A DNA stretch of 64,000 nt from Bacteroidales bacterium UBA5536 (GCA_002426795.1 DINQ01000008.1:62001-126000), one strand, 5' to 3'; positions 52,444 through 60,546 are shown, counted from the stretch's first letter. Program-made: numbers and translations. The notes: generated from the letters alone by a model not told the origin.

Positions 52444-52451
52444 TATTTTTG
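52444..52451 (+). promoter_or_regulatory. Promoter -7 element (TATTTTTG) for the permease gene
   Basis: An exact TAnnTTTG match lies 16 bp before the ATG at 52468 and within the namZ divergent region. A variant minus-strand element (TTACTTTGG) immediately follows it. Confidence 0.42.
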
Positions 52452-52467
52452 CCAAAGTAACAAAAAA

Positions 52468-53691
52468 ATGAAACCAGAAGCTTTTATTGCCTCCCGTATT
52501 TTCACTTTGTCAAAAAAGCATATGTCGTCCACTGTGATGCGTTTGGCTTTAATTAGCGTTGCCTTGGGCATCTCGGTAATGATTGTATCGGTGGCGATTG
52601 TTATTGGTTTTAAGAATCAGATACGCGAAAAAGTAATCGGTTTTGTGGCACCCATCCAAATTAAATTACTCGATAACAACGAATCACTTGAAAACACGGC
52701 CTTGACTTTTAGTATGGATTTGCGGGATAGTCTCAAAAATATTTCATCTATCGACCATCTCCAGCTTGTAGCTTACAAAGCTGGAATTGTTAAAACCGAA
52801 GATCAAATTCAGGGAATTGTTTTCAAGGGCGTCGACAATGACTTTAGATGGCCATTTTTCCAGAATAAATTGATTAGCGGTAGAGTTCCTGATTTTAAAC
52901 AAGATAACCGCTCAAATGAAGTCATTATTTCAAGCTATATTGCAGATAAATTGCTGCTCAAAACTGGCGATGCTTTGCGGGTGTGGTTTGTTGACACTGA
53001 CCAGCAGGCACGTGGAAGACGGTTTGATATTGTTGGTATCTACGAAACCGGCCTTTTTGAATTTGATGAGCGCTATGTTTTGGGCGACCTGGAGCAAATC
53101 AGAAAGCTGAACAATTGGCATGAAGATGATGCTGGTGCTGTGGAGGTTTGGCTGAAAGACGATATGGATGTAGAGCAGGCAAACAAGCAGATTTACTTCA
53201 GTTTGCCAGTCACAATGGCTTCTTATACAGCTGACGAACTGTATCCTCACATTTTCGATTGGCTTAATCTGCAGGATATGAATGTGATAATTATTATTAT
53301 CCTGATGGTATTGGTATCTGGAATAACGATGATTAGTATGTTGCTCATCATTATTCTGGAAAGAACCTCAATGATTGGCTTATTAAAAACAATGGGAGCC
53401 AGTGATCAATTCGTAAGGCATGTTTTTTTGGTTCATTCAAGCCGCATTCTGCTTATAGGTATGGCACTTGGCAATTTCATCGGTATTGCAATTTGTATTG
53501 TTCAGCAATCCACTGGCTTTGCGAAGCTACCAGCTGAGTCGTATTATTTGTCAACTGTCCCAATCGACTTGAGCCTGCTCAATATTCTTCTCATCAACGC
53601 TGGCACACTACTTTTGTGGTTCTTAATGCTACTAATTCCTACTTCACTGATTAACAGAATTGTACCTGCCAAAGCAATTAAATTTTCATAA
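52468..53691 (+). CDS. LolC/LolE-type ABC permease
   Basis: The ATG at 52468 is preferred to the in-frame ATG at 52426, which overlaps namZ, and gives 407 residues. Topology is that of FtsX/MacB/LolE permeases: one span (about 24-48, LALISVALGISVMIVSVAIVIGF), a periplasmic domain of about 200 residues, and three C-terminal spans from about 275. Typical segments are SRIFTLSKKHMSSTVMRLALISV and MNVIIIIILMVLVSGITMISMLLIIILERTSMIGLLKTMGA. It would release lipoproteins from the inner membrane for outer membrane transport. No LolD ATPase or LolC/E partner is adjacent. Confidence 0.9.
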   Translation: MKPEAFIASRIFTLSKKHMSSTVMRLALISVALGISVMIVSVAIVIGFKNQIREKVIGFVAPIQIKLLDNNESLENTALTFSMDLRDSLKNISSIDHLQLVAYKAGIVKTEDQIQGIVFKGVDNDFRWPFFQNKLISGRVPDFKQDNRSNEVIISSYIADKLLLKTGDALRVWFVDTDQQARGRRFDIVGIYETGLFEFDERYVLGDLEQIRKLNNWHEDDAGAVEVWLKDDMDVEQANKQIYFSLPVTMASYTADELYPHIFDWLNLQDMNVIIIIILMVLVSGITMISMLLIIILERTSMIGLLKTMGASDQFVRHVFLVHSSRILLIGMALGNFIGIAICIVQQSTGFAKLPAESYYLSTVPIDLSLLNILLINAGTLLLWFLMLLIPTSLINRIVPAKAIKFS

Positions 53692-53723
53692 AAAAATATT
53701 TAGAATTTTTATTGTTTTTTAGC

Positions 53724-53755
53724 TTGTTTGGGGAAGGATTATTGTTTACTTTGGA
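53724..53755 (+). promoter_or_regulatory. Candidate promoter with compressed -7 element
   Basis: TTG (53724-53726) lies 21 nt before TACTTTGG (53748-53755), which resembles TAnnTTTG with one base missing. It is 25 bp before the next start codon. Confidence 0.35.
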
Positions 53756-53779
53756 TGCCTCAAACAAAATTCATGCTTT

Positions 53780-54232
53780 ATGAATAGTACTGCAATGACC
53801 ATTGAACCCTTAAAAGGATTTGGCGACTTAAAATTTGGCCAGACAATAGAAAAGACCGTAAAGGAATTCGGTGAAGCCGAACAGGTAGAACAAATTGATG
53901 AAGAAGACTTTGATTCGGTAGTGATGCATTATTGGGAAAAAGGCGTATCAATATTTTTTGAAGGAATCAGTAAATCAGTCATTTCCTGCTTCGAAACTGA
54001 CAATACCGAAGCAACTTTGTTTGGCAAGGCTGTTTTTGAAATGGATAAAAATGCCATCATCAAGTTGATGAAGAGCAATGGATATAAAGAGTATGAACTG
54101 GAGTTGGAAGAAGGTGAAAACCGCCTGACTTTTGAAGACGGCATGATTGACTTTTTCTTTCAAAATGAAGAACTTATAGCCGTTAGTTGGGGTGTACTCG
54201 TTAATAAACAAGGTGAGATAGAACATCTTTAA
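53780..54232 (+). CDS. Small acidic protein of unknown function
   Basis: The 150-residue protein has no signal peptide or membrane span. It begins MTIEPLKGFGDLKFGQTIEKTVKEFGEAEQ (from Met6), which suggests two repeated alpha/beta units of the 'GdlkfGmtieevvkelG' type seen in small immunity-like and SMI1-like proteins. The C-terminal half is acidic, with a strand-helix pattern. No family is assigned with confidence. Its last four bases are shared with the convergent xerD stop. Start at 53795 (Met6) is an alternative. Confidence 0.7.
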   Translation: MNSTAMTIEPLKGFGDLKFGQTIEKTVKEFGEAEQVEQIDEEDFDSVVMHYWEKGVSIFFEGISKSVISCFETDNTEATLFGKAVFEMDKNAIIKLMKSNGYKEYELELEEGENRLTFEDGMIDFFFQNEELIAVSWGVLVNKQGEIEHL

Positions 54233-55143
54233 CTTTTTGTTTTTGCCCGGGGGTGGAAACTAAAAATTGTTTCCCGTAAAAACTCTCTGTCAATGTGTGT
54301 ATAAATCTCGGTTGTGCTGATGCTGGCATGACCCAGCATCTGCTGAACAGCCCTGAGATCGGCACCTCCTTCGAGCAAATGTGTGGCAAATGAATGGCGA
54401 AAGGTATGCGGGCTGATGGATTTGTTGATGCCTGCTTTGGCCGCGAGATCTTTCACAATCAGAAATACCATTTGCCGGCTTAAACGACTGCCCCTTTGGT
54501 TCAAAAACACAATGTCCTTATCGGCACGTTGAATATCAAGGTGCGCCCTGATATCCTTCAAATACATTTCAATCGACTTAATCGTTTGATTTCCAATAGG
54601 AACCAGGCGTTCCTTGTTGCCTTTTCCGCGTATTTGAATGAACCCGTCCTGAAAAAAAACGTGGCTGATTTGCATCGAAATCAACTCTGAAACACGTAAA
54701 CCACAACCGTACAGAGTTTCAATAATGGCCTTATTTCGGTGACCATTGGCCTCACTCAGATCAATTTCAGCAATCATGAGATTGATCTCTTCAAATGTTA
54801 AAACTTCGGGCAATTTGCGTCCGAGTGAGGGAGATGAAATCAGCGCTGTGGGGTTTTGATCCTGCAATCCTTCTTCCTGCAAATATCTGTAAAAAGCCTT
54901 TAACCCGCTTAATATCCTCGCCTGAGAATGGGCACTCAAGCCCAATTCATACAAACGTCCAAAAAAAGATCTGACATCCTCTGAAGTTATTTCGGCAACA
55001 CTTTTGGCAGGCAATTCATCTGAAATATACATTCTAAACAAATGCAAGTCATGCAGATAAGCCTGTATGCTGTTTTCAGCAAGCGACAACTCAAGCCTCA
55101 GATAATGCTCAAACGACTTAGCAATCGATTCGTTAATCTTCAA
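54229..55143 (-). CDS. xerD: XerC/D-type tyrosine recombinase
   Basis: The enzyme resolves chromosome dimers at dif. The 304-residue protein has the N-terminal core-binding domain (about 1-90) and a catalytic domain with all active-site residues: Arg150 (GCGLRVSEL), Lys174 (IRGKGNKERLVPIG), His246 and Arg249 (SPHTFRHSFATHLL), His272 (MLGHASISTTEIY) and nucleophile Tyr281. No mobile element or att site surrounds it, so this is the housekeeping recombinase rather than an integrase. It is last in the serC-serA unit, 87 bp after the winged-helix gene. Confidence 0.95.
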   Translation of the reverse strand: MKINESIAKSFEHYLRLELSLAENSIQAYLHDLHLFRMYISDELPAKSVAEITSEDVRSFFGRLYELGLSAHSQARILSGLKAFYRYLQEEGLQDQNPTALISSPSLGRKLPEVLTFEEINLMIAEIDLSEANGHRNKAIIETLYGCGLRVSELISMQISHVFFQDGFIQIRGKGNKERLVPIGNQTIKSIEMYLKDIRAHLDIQRADKDIVFLNQRGSRLSRQMVFLIVKDLAAKAGINKSISPHTFRHSFATHLLEGGADLRAVQQMLGHASISTTEIYTHIDREFLRETIFSFHPRAKTKS

Positions 55144-55230
55144 TGTTTAGGTCCTTAATTTATAGGATCAGGACGCTAAGATACAAAGTAATCACAATCG
55201 CGAAAGCATCGGCGTTAACCAAAAACTGAA

Positions 55231-55407
55231 TTACTTCGCAGCGTAGTAGCAACGCTTGGGTGAATGAATCAACGATTCATCTTTCATAGCTTTGATGGCT
55301 TTATCTACTTCAGCTTTTTTTAAGCCACACATTTCGGCAATTTCAGCAGTTTTTAAGCCCTCAGGCGCTTTTTTCAAAGCTTCTAAAATAATGTCTTTTG
55401 TTTCCAT
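55231..55407 (-). CDS. Small winged-helix DNA-binding protein (58 aa)
   Basis: This short gene translates as a 58-residue protein from ATG at 55407. It has the sequence pattern of a MarR/ArsR-like winged helix-turn-helix: DIILEALKKAPEGLKTAEIA, the recognition-helix region CGLKKAEVDKAIKAMKDESL, and a short wing ending SPKRCYYAAK. The reading frame is clean between two coding genes: 4 bp after DUF1015 and 87 bp before xerD. It is probably a small transcription factor of the SerC-SerA-DUF1015 operon. A homologue search would show whether the family is conserved. Confidence 0.72.
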   Translation of the reverse strand: METKDIILEALKKAPEGLKTAEIAEMCGLKKAEVDKAIKAMKDESLIHSPKRCYYAAK

Positions 55408-55411
55408 GGAT

Positions 55412-56659
55412 TTAGTCTAGGCTATGCACAACAAGTCCTGAACGCAATTTTGGTTCAAACCAGGTTGTTTTCGGTGGCATGATATTGCCCGAATCAGCAA
55501 TGTCGATCAGTTGCTTCATACTTACAGGATAAAGGGCAAATGCCACTTTCATTTCTCCAGAGTCAACGCGCCGCTTCAGCTCGCCAAGGCCACGGATGCC
55601 ACCAACAAAATCGATGCGTTTTGATCGACGTAAATCCTTGATATCCAACAGTGGATCAAGTACTTCGCTGGTCAAAATTGTTACATCTAAAACGCCGATA
55701 GGATCGTTATCGTTGTAAGTATGCTTTTTAGCAGTAAGTGAGTACCATTCGCCTTCCAAATACATCGAAAAATTATGCAACGATGTTGGCTTATAAATCT
55801 CTTTTCCCTTTTTTACTACTTCAAAACTCTTTTCCAGTTTCTTCAGCAACTCTTCGGCATTCATACCGTTCAGATCTTTAACCACGCGGTTATAATCGAT
55901 GATGGTAAGCTGGTTATCAGGAAAATGAACAGCCAGGAAAAAGTTGTATTCTTCGTCTCCTTTATGGTTGGGATTGTTATTTTTCTTTTCATTACCCACC
56001 AGTGCAGCTGCAGCTGTACGGTGATGGCCATCAGCTACATAAGTAGAGGGAAGTTGGGCAAAAAGTGACGTCAACTTATCGATAATCGTCTTGTCACTGA
56101 TGACCCAAAAATGATGACCAAATCCGTCATCAGCAGTAAAATCGTAAACGGCTTTGTTTTTCCCGACAAACTCAGCAACAATCAGGTCAATCTCCTGATT
56201 GGCAGGGTAGGAGAAAAAAACGGGTTCCATATTTGCATTGGTAACTCGCACATGCTTCATCCGGTCTTCTTCTTTGTCGGGACGCGTAAGCTCATGCTTT
56301 TTGATTACGTTATTCAGGTAATCTTCAACACCAGCGCAACCAACAATACCGTACTGGGTTTTGCCATTCATGGTTTGTGCATAGATGTACAGAGATTCTT
56401 TTTCGTCCTGAACCAACCATCCATTTTTGCGGAAAAGATCAAAATTCTCTTTTGCTTTGTTATAAACTTCCTCACTGTAATGGTCTACCTCTTCAGGCAG
56501 ATCAATTTCAGGTTTGATGATATGCAGCAAACTATATTTGTTGCCGCTGGCCTCAACACGTGCTTCGTCAGAATCGAGCACATCATAAGGACGCGAAGCC
56601 AATTCTTTCACAATATCAACTGGTGGGCGAAAACCCTTAAAAGCTTTTAAAATTGCCAT
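55412..56659 (-). CDS. DUF1015 family protein
   Basis: The 415-residue cytoplasmic protein matches DUF1015: FKGFRPPVDIVKELASRPYDVLDSDEARVEA, SLYIYAQTMNGKTQYGIVGCAGVEDYLNNVIKKHELTRPDKEEDRMKHVRVTNANMEPVFF, the central PSTYVADGHHRTAAAALVG and VGGIRGLGELKRRVDSGEMK. It has a HxxT-like DGHHRTAA motif thought to be catalytic or ligand-binding in the family, but no reaction is known. It regularly accompanies serA and serC in Bacteroidota, so a role linked to serine or one-carbon metabolism is a fair inference. Confidence 0.93.
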   Translation of the reverse strand: MAILKAFKGFRPPVDIVKELASRPYDVLDSDEARVEASGNKYSLLHIIKPEIDLPEEVDHYSEEVYNKAKENFDLFRKNGWLVQDEKESLYIYAQTMNGKTQYGIVGCAGVEDYLNNVIKKHELTRPDKEEDRMKHVRVTNANMEPVFFSYPANQEIDLIVAEFVGKNKAVYDFTADDGFGHHFWVISDKTIIDKLTSLFAQLPSTYVADGHHRTAAAALVGNEKKNNNPNHKGDEEYNFFLAVHFPDNQLTIIDYNRVVKDLNGMNAEELLKKLEKSFEVVKKGKEIYKPTSLHNFSMYLEGEWYSLTAKKHTYNDNDPIGVLDVTILTSEVLDPLLDIKDLRRSKRIDFVGGIRGLGELKRRVDSGEMKVAFALYPVSMKQLIDIADSGNIMPPKTTWFEPKLRSGLVVHSLD

Positions 56660-56680
56660 TTTTTGTGTGATTTTTAAATT

Positions 56681-57115
56681 CTACCAATTTTTACTTGGGT
56701 ATGGTTCATCTTCATACTGTTCCTGGGCGCTTGCACTTTTTTGCAGGGATGTGATTAAGGCACCCAGCATTTTCGTCATTTCCATCAACTGGTTGCGCGA
56801 ATCATCTTCTTGCTCAGCATTAATCAATCCCTCGTTGAAAGCGACTGTCGTATAAACAACACACTCGCGAATAGCGCTTTTCGACATTTTTAAATGATAA
56901 ACAAACTGTGCTTTATTTCTGGCCGATCCTTCTGCAATATTTAGCGCTATCTGCCTGGCTGAGTGGTTGAAGCCAGCTTCAAAACCGTTTGAGTGGTTGT
57001 CGGGCATGCCATTGCATACTTTGCCCACCCAACTGATATATTCCAGCGCTTTGTGATAAATCCGAAGGTCTTCGAAACGGAAAAAAGTTGGCACCTTGTT
57101 CGTTTGATTATTCAT
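56681..57115 (-). CDS. Four-helix bundle protein (23S rRNA IVS family)
   Basis: The 144-residue protein matches the four-helix bundle family first known from intervening sequences in 23S rRNA. The N-terminal helix FRFEDLRIYHKALEYI leads to a second helix region with GFNHSARQIALNIAEGSARNKAQFVYHLKMSKSAIRECVVYTTVA. The last helix pair lies after EGLINAEQEDDSRNQLMEM. Function is unknown; the family often lies as a single gene inserted in unrelated operons. Here it splits serA from DUF1015, with 79 and 21 bp of flanking spacer. Confidence 0.88.
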   Translation of the reverse strand: MNNQTNKVPTFFRFEDLRIYHKALEYISWVGKVCNGMPDNHSNGFEAGFNHSARQIALNIAEGSARNKAQFVYHLKMSKSAIRECVVYTTVAFNEGLINAEQEDDSRNQLMEMTKMLGALITSLQKSASAQEQYEDEPYPSKNW

Positions 57116-57152
57116 GGTAAAATCGTTCTTTGGTTATGTATTTCAAAGTGAA

Positions 57153-57176
57153 GCCTGTCAGTGTGTGCTGACAGGC
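57153..57176 (-). terminator. Hairpin terminator after serA
   Basis: A perfect 9-bp stem (GCCTGTCAG / CTGACAGGC) with a 6-nt loop lies 18 bp after the serA stop on the minus strand. It is followed by TTCACTTT, a weak T tract, so partial read-through to the downstream genes is likely. Confidence 0.7.
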
Positions 57177-57194
57177 CATTATGTTTCCTAAAAA

Positions 57195-58112
57195 TTAGTT
57201 TACTTTATATGTAATATCACCTTTTTCGATGAAGGCAATAATTTGGTTTGCAGCTGCGATACCTGCGTTGATGTTAGCTTCAGCAGTTTGGGCTCCCATT
57301 TTTTTAGGGGTAAAAAACAACCTGGCATCAAATTCAGAAAGCTCAGCAGCATTGTCAGGAGCAATATCCGACACATAGCAGAATCCTTTGCGCTCAGCAA
57401 GCACTTTTTTTAGCTCTTCCTCATGAATGACTTCTTTGCGGGCAGTGTTGACAAGCATGCCGTTTTCGGGCATCAGCGAAAGCAATTGATAACCAATCGA
57501 TTTCTTTGTTTTGTCGTTTGCAGGAATATGAAGAGAGACAAAATCGCTCTTTTTATACAAGTCCTCAACATGGTCAACAGCTTCAACACCATCAGCAGCA
57601 ATCGCTTCTTTTGGAACAAAAGGATCGAAGGCATAAACTTTCATACCAAATCCTTTAGCGATGCGGGCAACATTTTTTCCGACATTCCCATAAGCATGAA
57701 TGCCTAATGATTTGTCCTTGAGTTCAGTGCCTGAGCTGCCATTAAAATGGTTTCTGACCTGATAAACCATCATTCCAAATGCAAGTTCTGCAACAGCATT
57801 GCTGTTTTGTCCTGGAGTGTTCATGACTACAACGCCATTTTCGGTGGCGGCTGCCAAATCAACATTGTCGTATCCGGCACCAGCTCTGACGATGATTTTC
57901 AAATTTTTGCCATTTTCAATCACCTCCCGTGTGGCTTTATCGCTTCTGATGATAATTGCGTCTGCATCAGCAGCAGCTTTGACAAAATCAGCCTGGTCAG
58001 TATACTTTTCCAGAAAAGTGCAGGTATAGCCTGCCTTGCTGACGATGTCACGAATTTGTTCAGCCGCAACTTTGGCAAAAGGTTTGTCTGTGGCTACAAG
58101 TACTTTTGTCAT
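57195..58112 (-). CDS. serA: D-3-phosphoglycerate dehydrogenase (lysine-type SerA)
   Basis: The enzyme starts serine synthesis by oxidising 3-phosphoglycerate. The 305-residue length, without ACT or ASB domains, marks the short type. The NAD site is LGIHAYGNVGKNVARIA, where the first Gly of GxGxxG is Ala. The catalytic histidine of D-2-hydroxyacid dehydrogenases is replaced by lysine (Lys271 in FTPKKMGAQTAEAN), the pattern of type III-K PGDH. The Arg of the active site (IIVRAGAGYDNVD) is kept. It follows serC by 23 bp and is not feedback-controlled by an ACT domain. Confidence 0.95.
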   Translation of the reverse strand: MTKVLVATDKPFAKVAAEQIRDIVSKAGYTCTFLEKYTDQADFVKAAADADAIIIRSDKATREVIENGKNLKIIVRAGAGYDNVDLAAATENGVVVMNTPGQNSNAVAELAFGMMVYQVRNHFNGSSGTELKDKSLGIHAYGNVGKNVARIAKGFGMKVYAFDPFVPKEAIAADGVEAVDHVEDLYKKSDFVSLHIPANDKTKKSIGYQLLSLMPENGMLVNTARKEVIHEEELKKVLAERKGFCYVSDIAPDNAAELSEFDARLFFTPKKMGAQTAEANINAGIAAANQIIAFIEKGDITYKVN

Positions 58113-58135
58113 ATCAGTAAATTTTAAGGTGTCAA

Positions 58136-59209
58136 TTATTTCTTCATTTCTTCAAAATCCTGCATCACTTTTACCAGTGCTTCAACGCTTTCCAGCGGAA
58201 GAGCATTATAAAGAGATGCGCGGAATCCGCCAACTGAACGGTGTCCCTTAACACCAACCATTCCCTGCGCAGTAGCATAGTCGTTAAAGTCTTTCTCAAA
58301 CGCTTCGTAGCCATCATTCATCACGAAACAAACATTCATGCGAGAGCGATCTTCCTTCAGAGGAACAGTTGCTTTGAATAGTGGATTACGATCGATTTCG
58401 TTGTATAGCATTGTAGCTTTACGGATATTGATTTTCTCCATTTCGGCTACTCCACCCATTTCTTTAAGCCATTGCAGGGTTTGCAAAGCCGCAAAAATAG
58501 GAACAACGGGAGGCGTATTAAACATCGATTCTTTGTCGATATGGGTTTGGTATTTCAGCATGGTTGGAATGGCACGATCAACCTTGCCAAGAATGTCATT
58601 TCTAATGATCACAAAAGTAACACCAGCGGGAGCAAGGTTCTTTTGAGCACCACCATATATAAGTACGTATTTTGAAACATCAATCGGGCGGCTGAAAATG
58701 TCTGACGACATGTCGGCAACCAATGGCACTGGTGAGTCAATGTCAGTTAAAATCTCCGTACCAAAAATGGTGTTGTTGGTCGTGATGTGGAAGTAATCTG
58801 CATCAGTGGGGATTTCATAATTACGTGGGATGTAATTAAAGTTTTTGTCTTCAGAACTACCAACCACGGCTACTTCACCAAACAATTTGGCTTCCTTAAT
58901 GGCTTTTTTCGACCATTCACCTGTATTAAGGTAGGCTGCTTTTTTCCCCAGTAAATTATAAGGAACCATGCAGAACTGTGTGCTTGCTCCACCACCTAAA
59001 AACAAAACAGTGTATCCATCCGGAATATTGAGCAACTCTTTAAACAAAGCCTGTGCTTCTTCCACAACAGCTATAAACTGTTTGCTTCGGTGAGAGATTT
59101 CCATCAATGACAATCCCATTCCTGCAAAATCATGCAAGGCTTTGGCTGTATTATCAATGGTGTATTGTGGCAGGATTGAAGGACCTGCATAAAAATTATG
59201 CTTTTTCAT
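58136..59209 (-). CDS. serC: Phosphoserine aminotransferase
   Basis: The enzyme converts 3-phosphohydroxypyruvate to phosphoserine with glutamate. The 357-residue PLP protein has MKKHNFYAGPSILPQ, GMGLSLMEISHRSKQF, LGGGASTQFCMVPYNLL and the PLP-lysine Lys190 in YGGAQKNLAPAGVT. MFNTPPVVPIFAALQTLQWL and HRSVGGFRASLYNALP complete it. It heads the minus-strand operon with serA. A -7 element (TATCTTTG) lies 54 bp upstream. No serB is in the window. Confidence 0.97.
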   Translation of the reverse strand: MKKHNFYAGPSILPQYTIDNTAKALHDFAGMGLSLMEISHRSKQFIAVVEEAQALFKELLNIPDGYTVLFLGGGASTQFCMVPYNLLGKKAAYLNTGEWSKKAIKEAKLFGEVAVVGSSEDKNFNYIPRNYEIPTDADYFHITTNNTIFGTEILTDIDSPVPLVADMSSDIFSRPIDVSKYVLIYGGAQKNLAPAGVTFVIIRNDILGKVDRAIPTMLKYQTHIDKESMFNTPPVVPIFAALQTLQWLKEMGGVAEMEKINIRKATMLYNEIDRNPLFKATVPLKEDRSRMNVCFVMNDGYEAFEKDFNDYATAQGMVGVKGHRSVGGFRASLYNALPLESVEALVKVMQDFEEMKK

Positions 59210-59262
59210 AACTTTTAATATTTTGGTATTGTGATAAAAGTAATTTCTGACATGATTCGGAG

Positions 59263-59270
59263 CAAAGATA
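59263..59270 (-). promoter_or_regulatory. Promoter -7 element (TATCTTTG) for serC-serA
   Basis: The minus strand reads TATCTTTG, an exact TAnnTTTG match, 54 bp upstream of the serC start. No TTG box occurs within 17-23 nt further up. On the plus strand, a weaker TATTTTCG (59315-59322) may serve the divergent acyl-CoA reductase gene. Confidence 0.5.
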
Positions 59271-59351
59271 TGATAAATGATTTTCCTGTGAAATAATTAA
59301 CTAAGAATATTCGCTATTTTCGCAATCGTTTTAAATAAGGACTACAGCAAG

Positions 59352-60419
59352 ATGACGGACATTGAGAAAACCCAAAATGCCTTTATAAAACTCGGAAGGC
59401 TTCTCGCGCATGACTTTGTCGCATCCGAAGATGTGAAACTGCAAAATGCACTCAGAAACTTCGAAAACACCAAAGAGAAAGCCATTGCTGCAAACCCATG
59501 GTTTACAATGGAAAACATCGATATGGCAATTGGCAACATTGCGCTCATGCTCGGGGAGAAACAGTTTATCGATTGGGTTAATCGGTACTCGGTTGTCAAA
59601 AATCAGCCAAAACGAGTTGGGGTGGTGATGGCAGGTAACATTCCGCTTGTCGGTTTTCATGATTTTTTATGTGTGCTCACTTCCGGACACTATTTTATTG
59701 GAAAGCTTTCGCGCGACGACAAATATTTGCTGCCCGCTTTAGCTGAAATTCTTACCTCTCTTGAGCCTGCCCTAAAAGATAAGATACACTTCAGCGAAAG
59801 CAACTTAAAAGAATTTGATGCCATCATCGCTACCGGATCAGGAAACACTTCGCGCTATTTCGAGTATTATTTCGGAAAATATCCACACATCATCAGACAC
59901 AACAGGCACGGCATTGCCATTTTAACAGGGAAGGAGTCCGTTGAAGACCTGCAACTTATGGCGAAGGATGTTTTTTCCTATTTCGGACTGGGATGCAGAA
60001 ACGTATCCATGCTTTTTGTACCGCAGGGATACCGCTTTGATCTACTTTTGGAATCTTTTGCCCCGTACTCTGTTATACAACATCACCCAAAGTACTTCAA
60101 CAATTACGAATACAACAAGGCGATATTTTTAGTGAATCAGGAACCACATTTCGATAATGGCTTTGTTTTGCTGCACGAAAACGACCGTTTTGGGTCAGCA
60201 GTATCAGTCCTGCATTTTCAATATTATACCTCTGCAGAAAAACTTGAGAGCGTTTTGGATCAGAATCATCATTTGATACAGTGTATTGTAAGTCAAAACG
60301 CAAAATGGCCCGGCTCAGTTTCATTTGGCGAGGCACAGTCACCTGAGCTTATTAACTATGCAGATGGCATTGATACCATGTCGTTTTTGTGCGGTTTGAA
60401 TGCCCCCAGGAGCACTTAA
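59352..60419 (+). CDS. LuxC-like acyl-CoA reductase domain protein
   Basis: The 355-residue protein matches the LuxC-type acyl-CoA reductase family in the aldehyde dehydrogenase superfamily: NPWFTMENIDMAIGNIALML, VGVVMAGNIPLVGFHDFLCVLTSGH, EFDAIIATGSGNTSRYFEYYFGKYPHIIRHNRHG and the nucleophile Cys215 in SYFGLGCRNVSML. Enzymes of this group reduce acyl-CoA or acyl-phosphates to aldehydes with NADPH. In Bacteroidota an unlinked copy next to serC is common but its substrate is unknown; no lux or lipid-synthesis genes adjoin. The gene is divergent from serC. Confidence 0.88.
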   Translation: MTDIEKTQNAFIKLGRLLAHDFVASEDVKLQNALRNFENTKEKAIAANPWFTMENIDMAIGNIALMLGEKQFIDWVNRYSVVKNQPKRVGVVMAGNIPLVGFHDFLCVLTSGHYFIGKLSRDDKYLLPALAEILTSLEPALKDKIHFSESNLKEFDAIIATGSGNTSRYFEYYFGKYPHIIRHNRHGIAILTGKESVEDLQLMAKDVFSYFGLGCRNVSMLFVPQGYRFDLLLESFAPYSVIQHHPKYFNNYEYNKAIFLVNQEPHFDNGFVLLHENDRFGSAVSVLHFQYYTSAEKLESVLDQNHHLIQCIVSQNAKWPGSVSFGEAQSPELINYADGIDTMSFLCGLNAPRST

Positions 60420-60508
60420 AATAGTTACATATGCTCATTATAAAACGTAAATTCGACAATTAAATGAAAAATATCAATAATTCTTTAGGATATTTCATTG
60501 AAAGATAA

Positions 60509-60516
60509 TAATTTTG
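60509..60516 (+). promoter_or_regulatory. Promoter -7 element (TAATTTTG) for rpmE2
   Basis: An exact TAnnTTTG match lies 30 bp before the L31 start codon. No TTG box is at 17-23 nt. Confidence 0.5.
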
Positions 60517-60546
60517 CAGCCCTTAAAATAATAAGCCATTTTAGCG

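Noticed and set aside
56111..56650. 179-codon plus-strand ORF inside the DUF1015 gene
   Set aside because: It is antisense to a conserved family gene; its translation is Phe/Ile-rich without a domain, typical of shadow frames.
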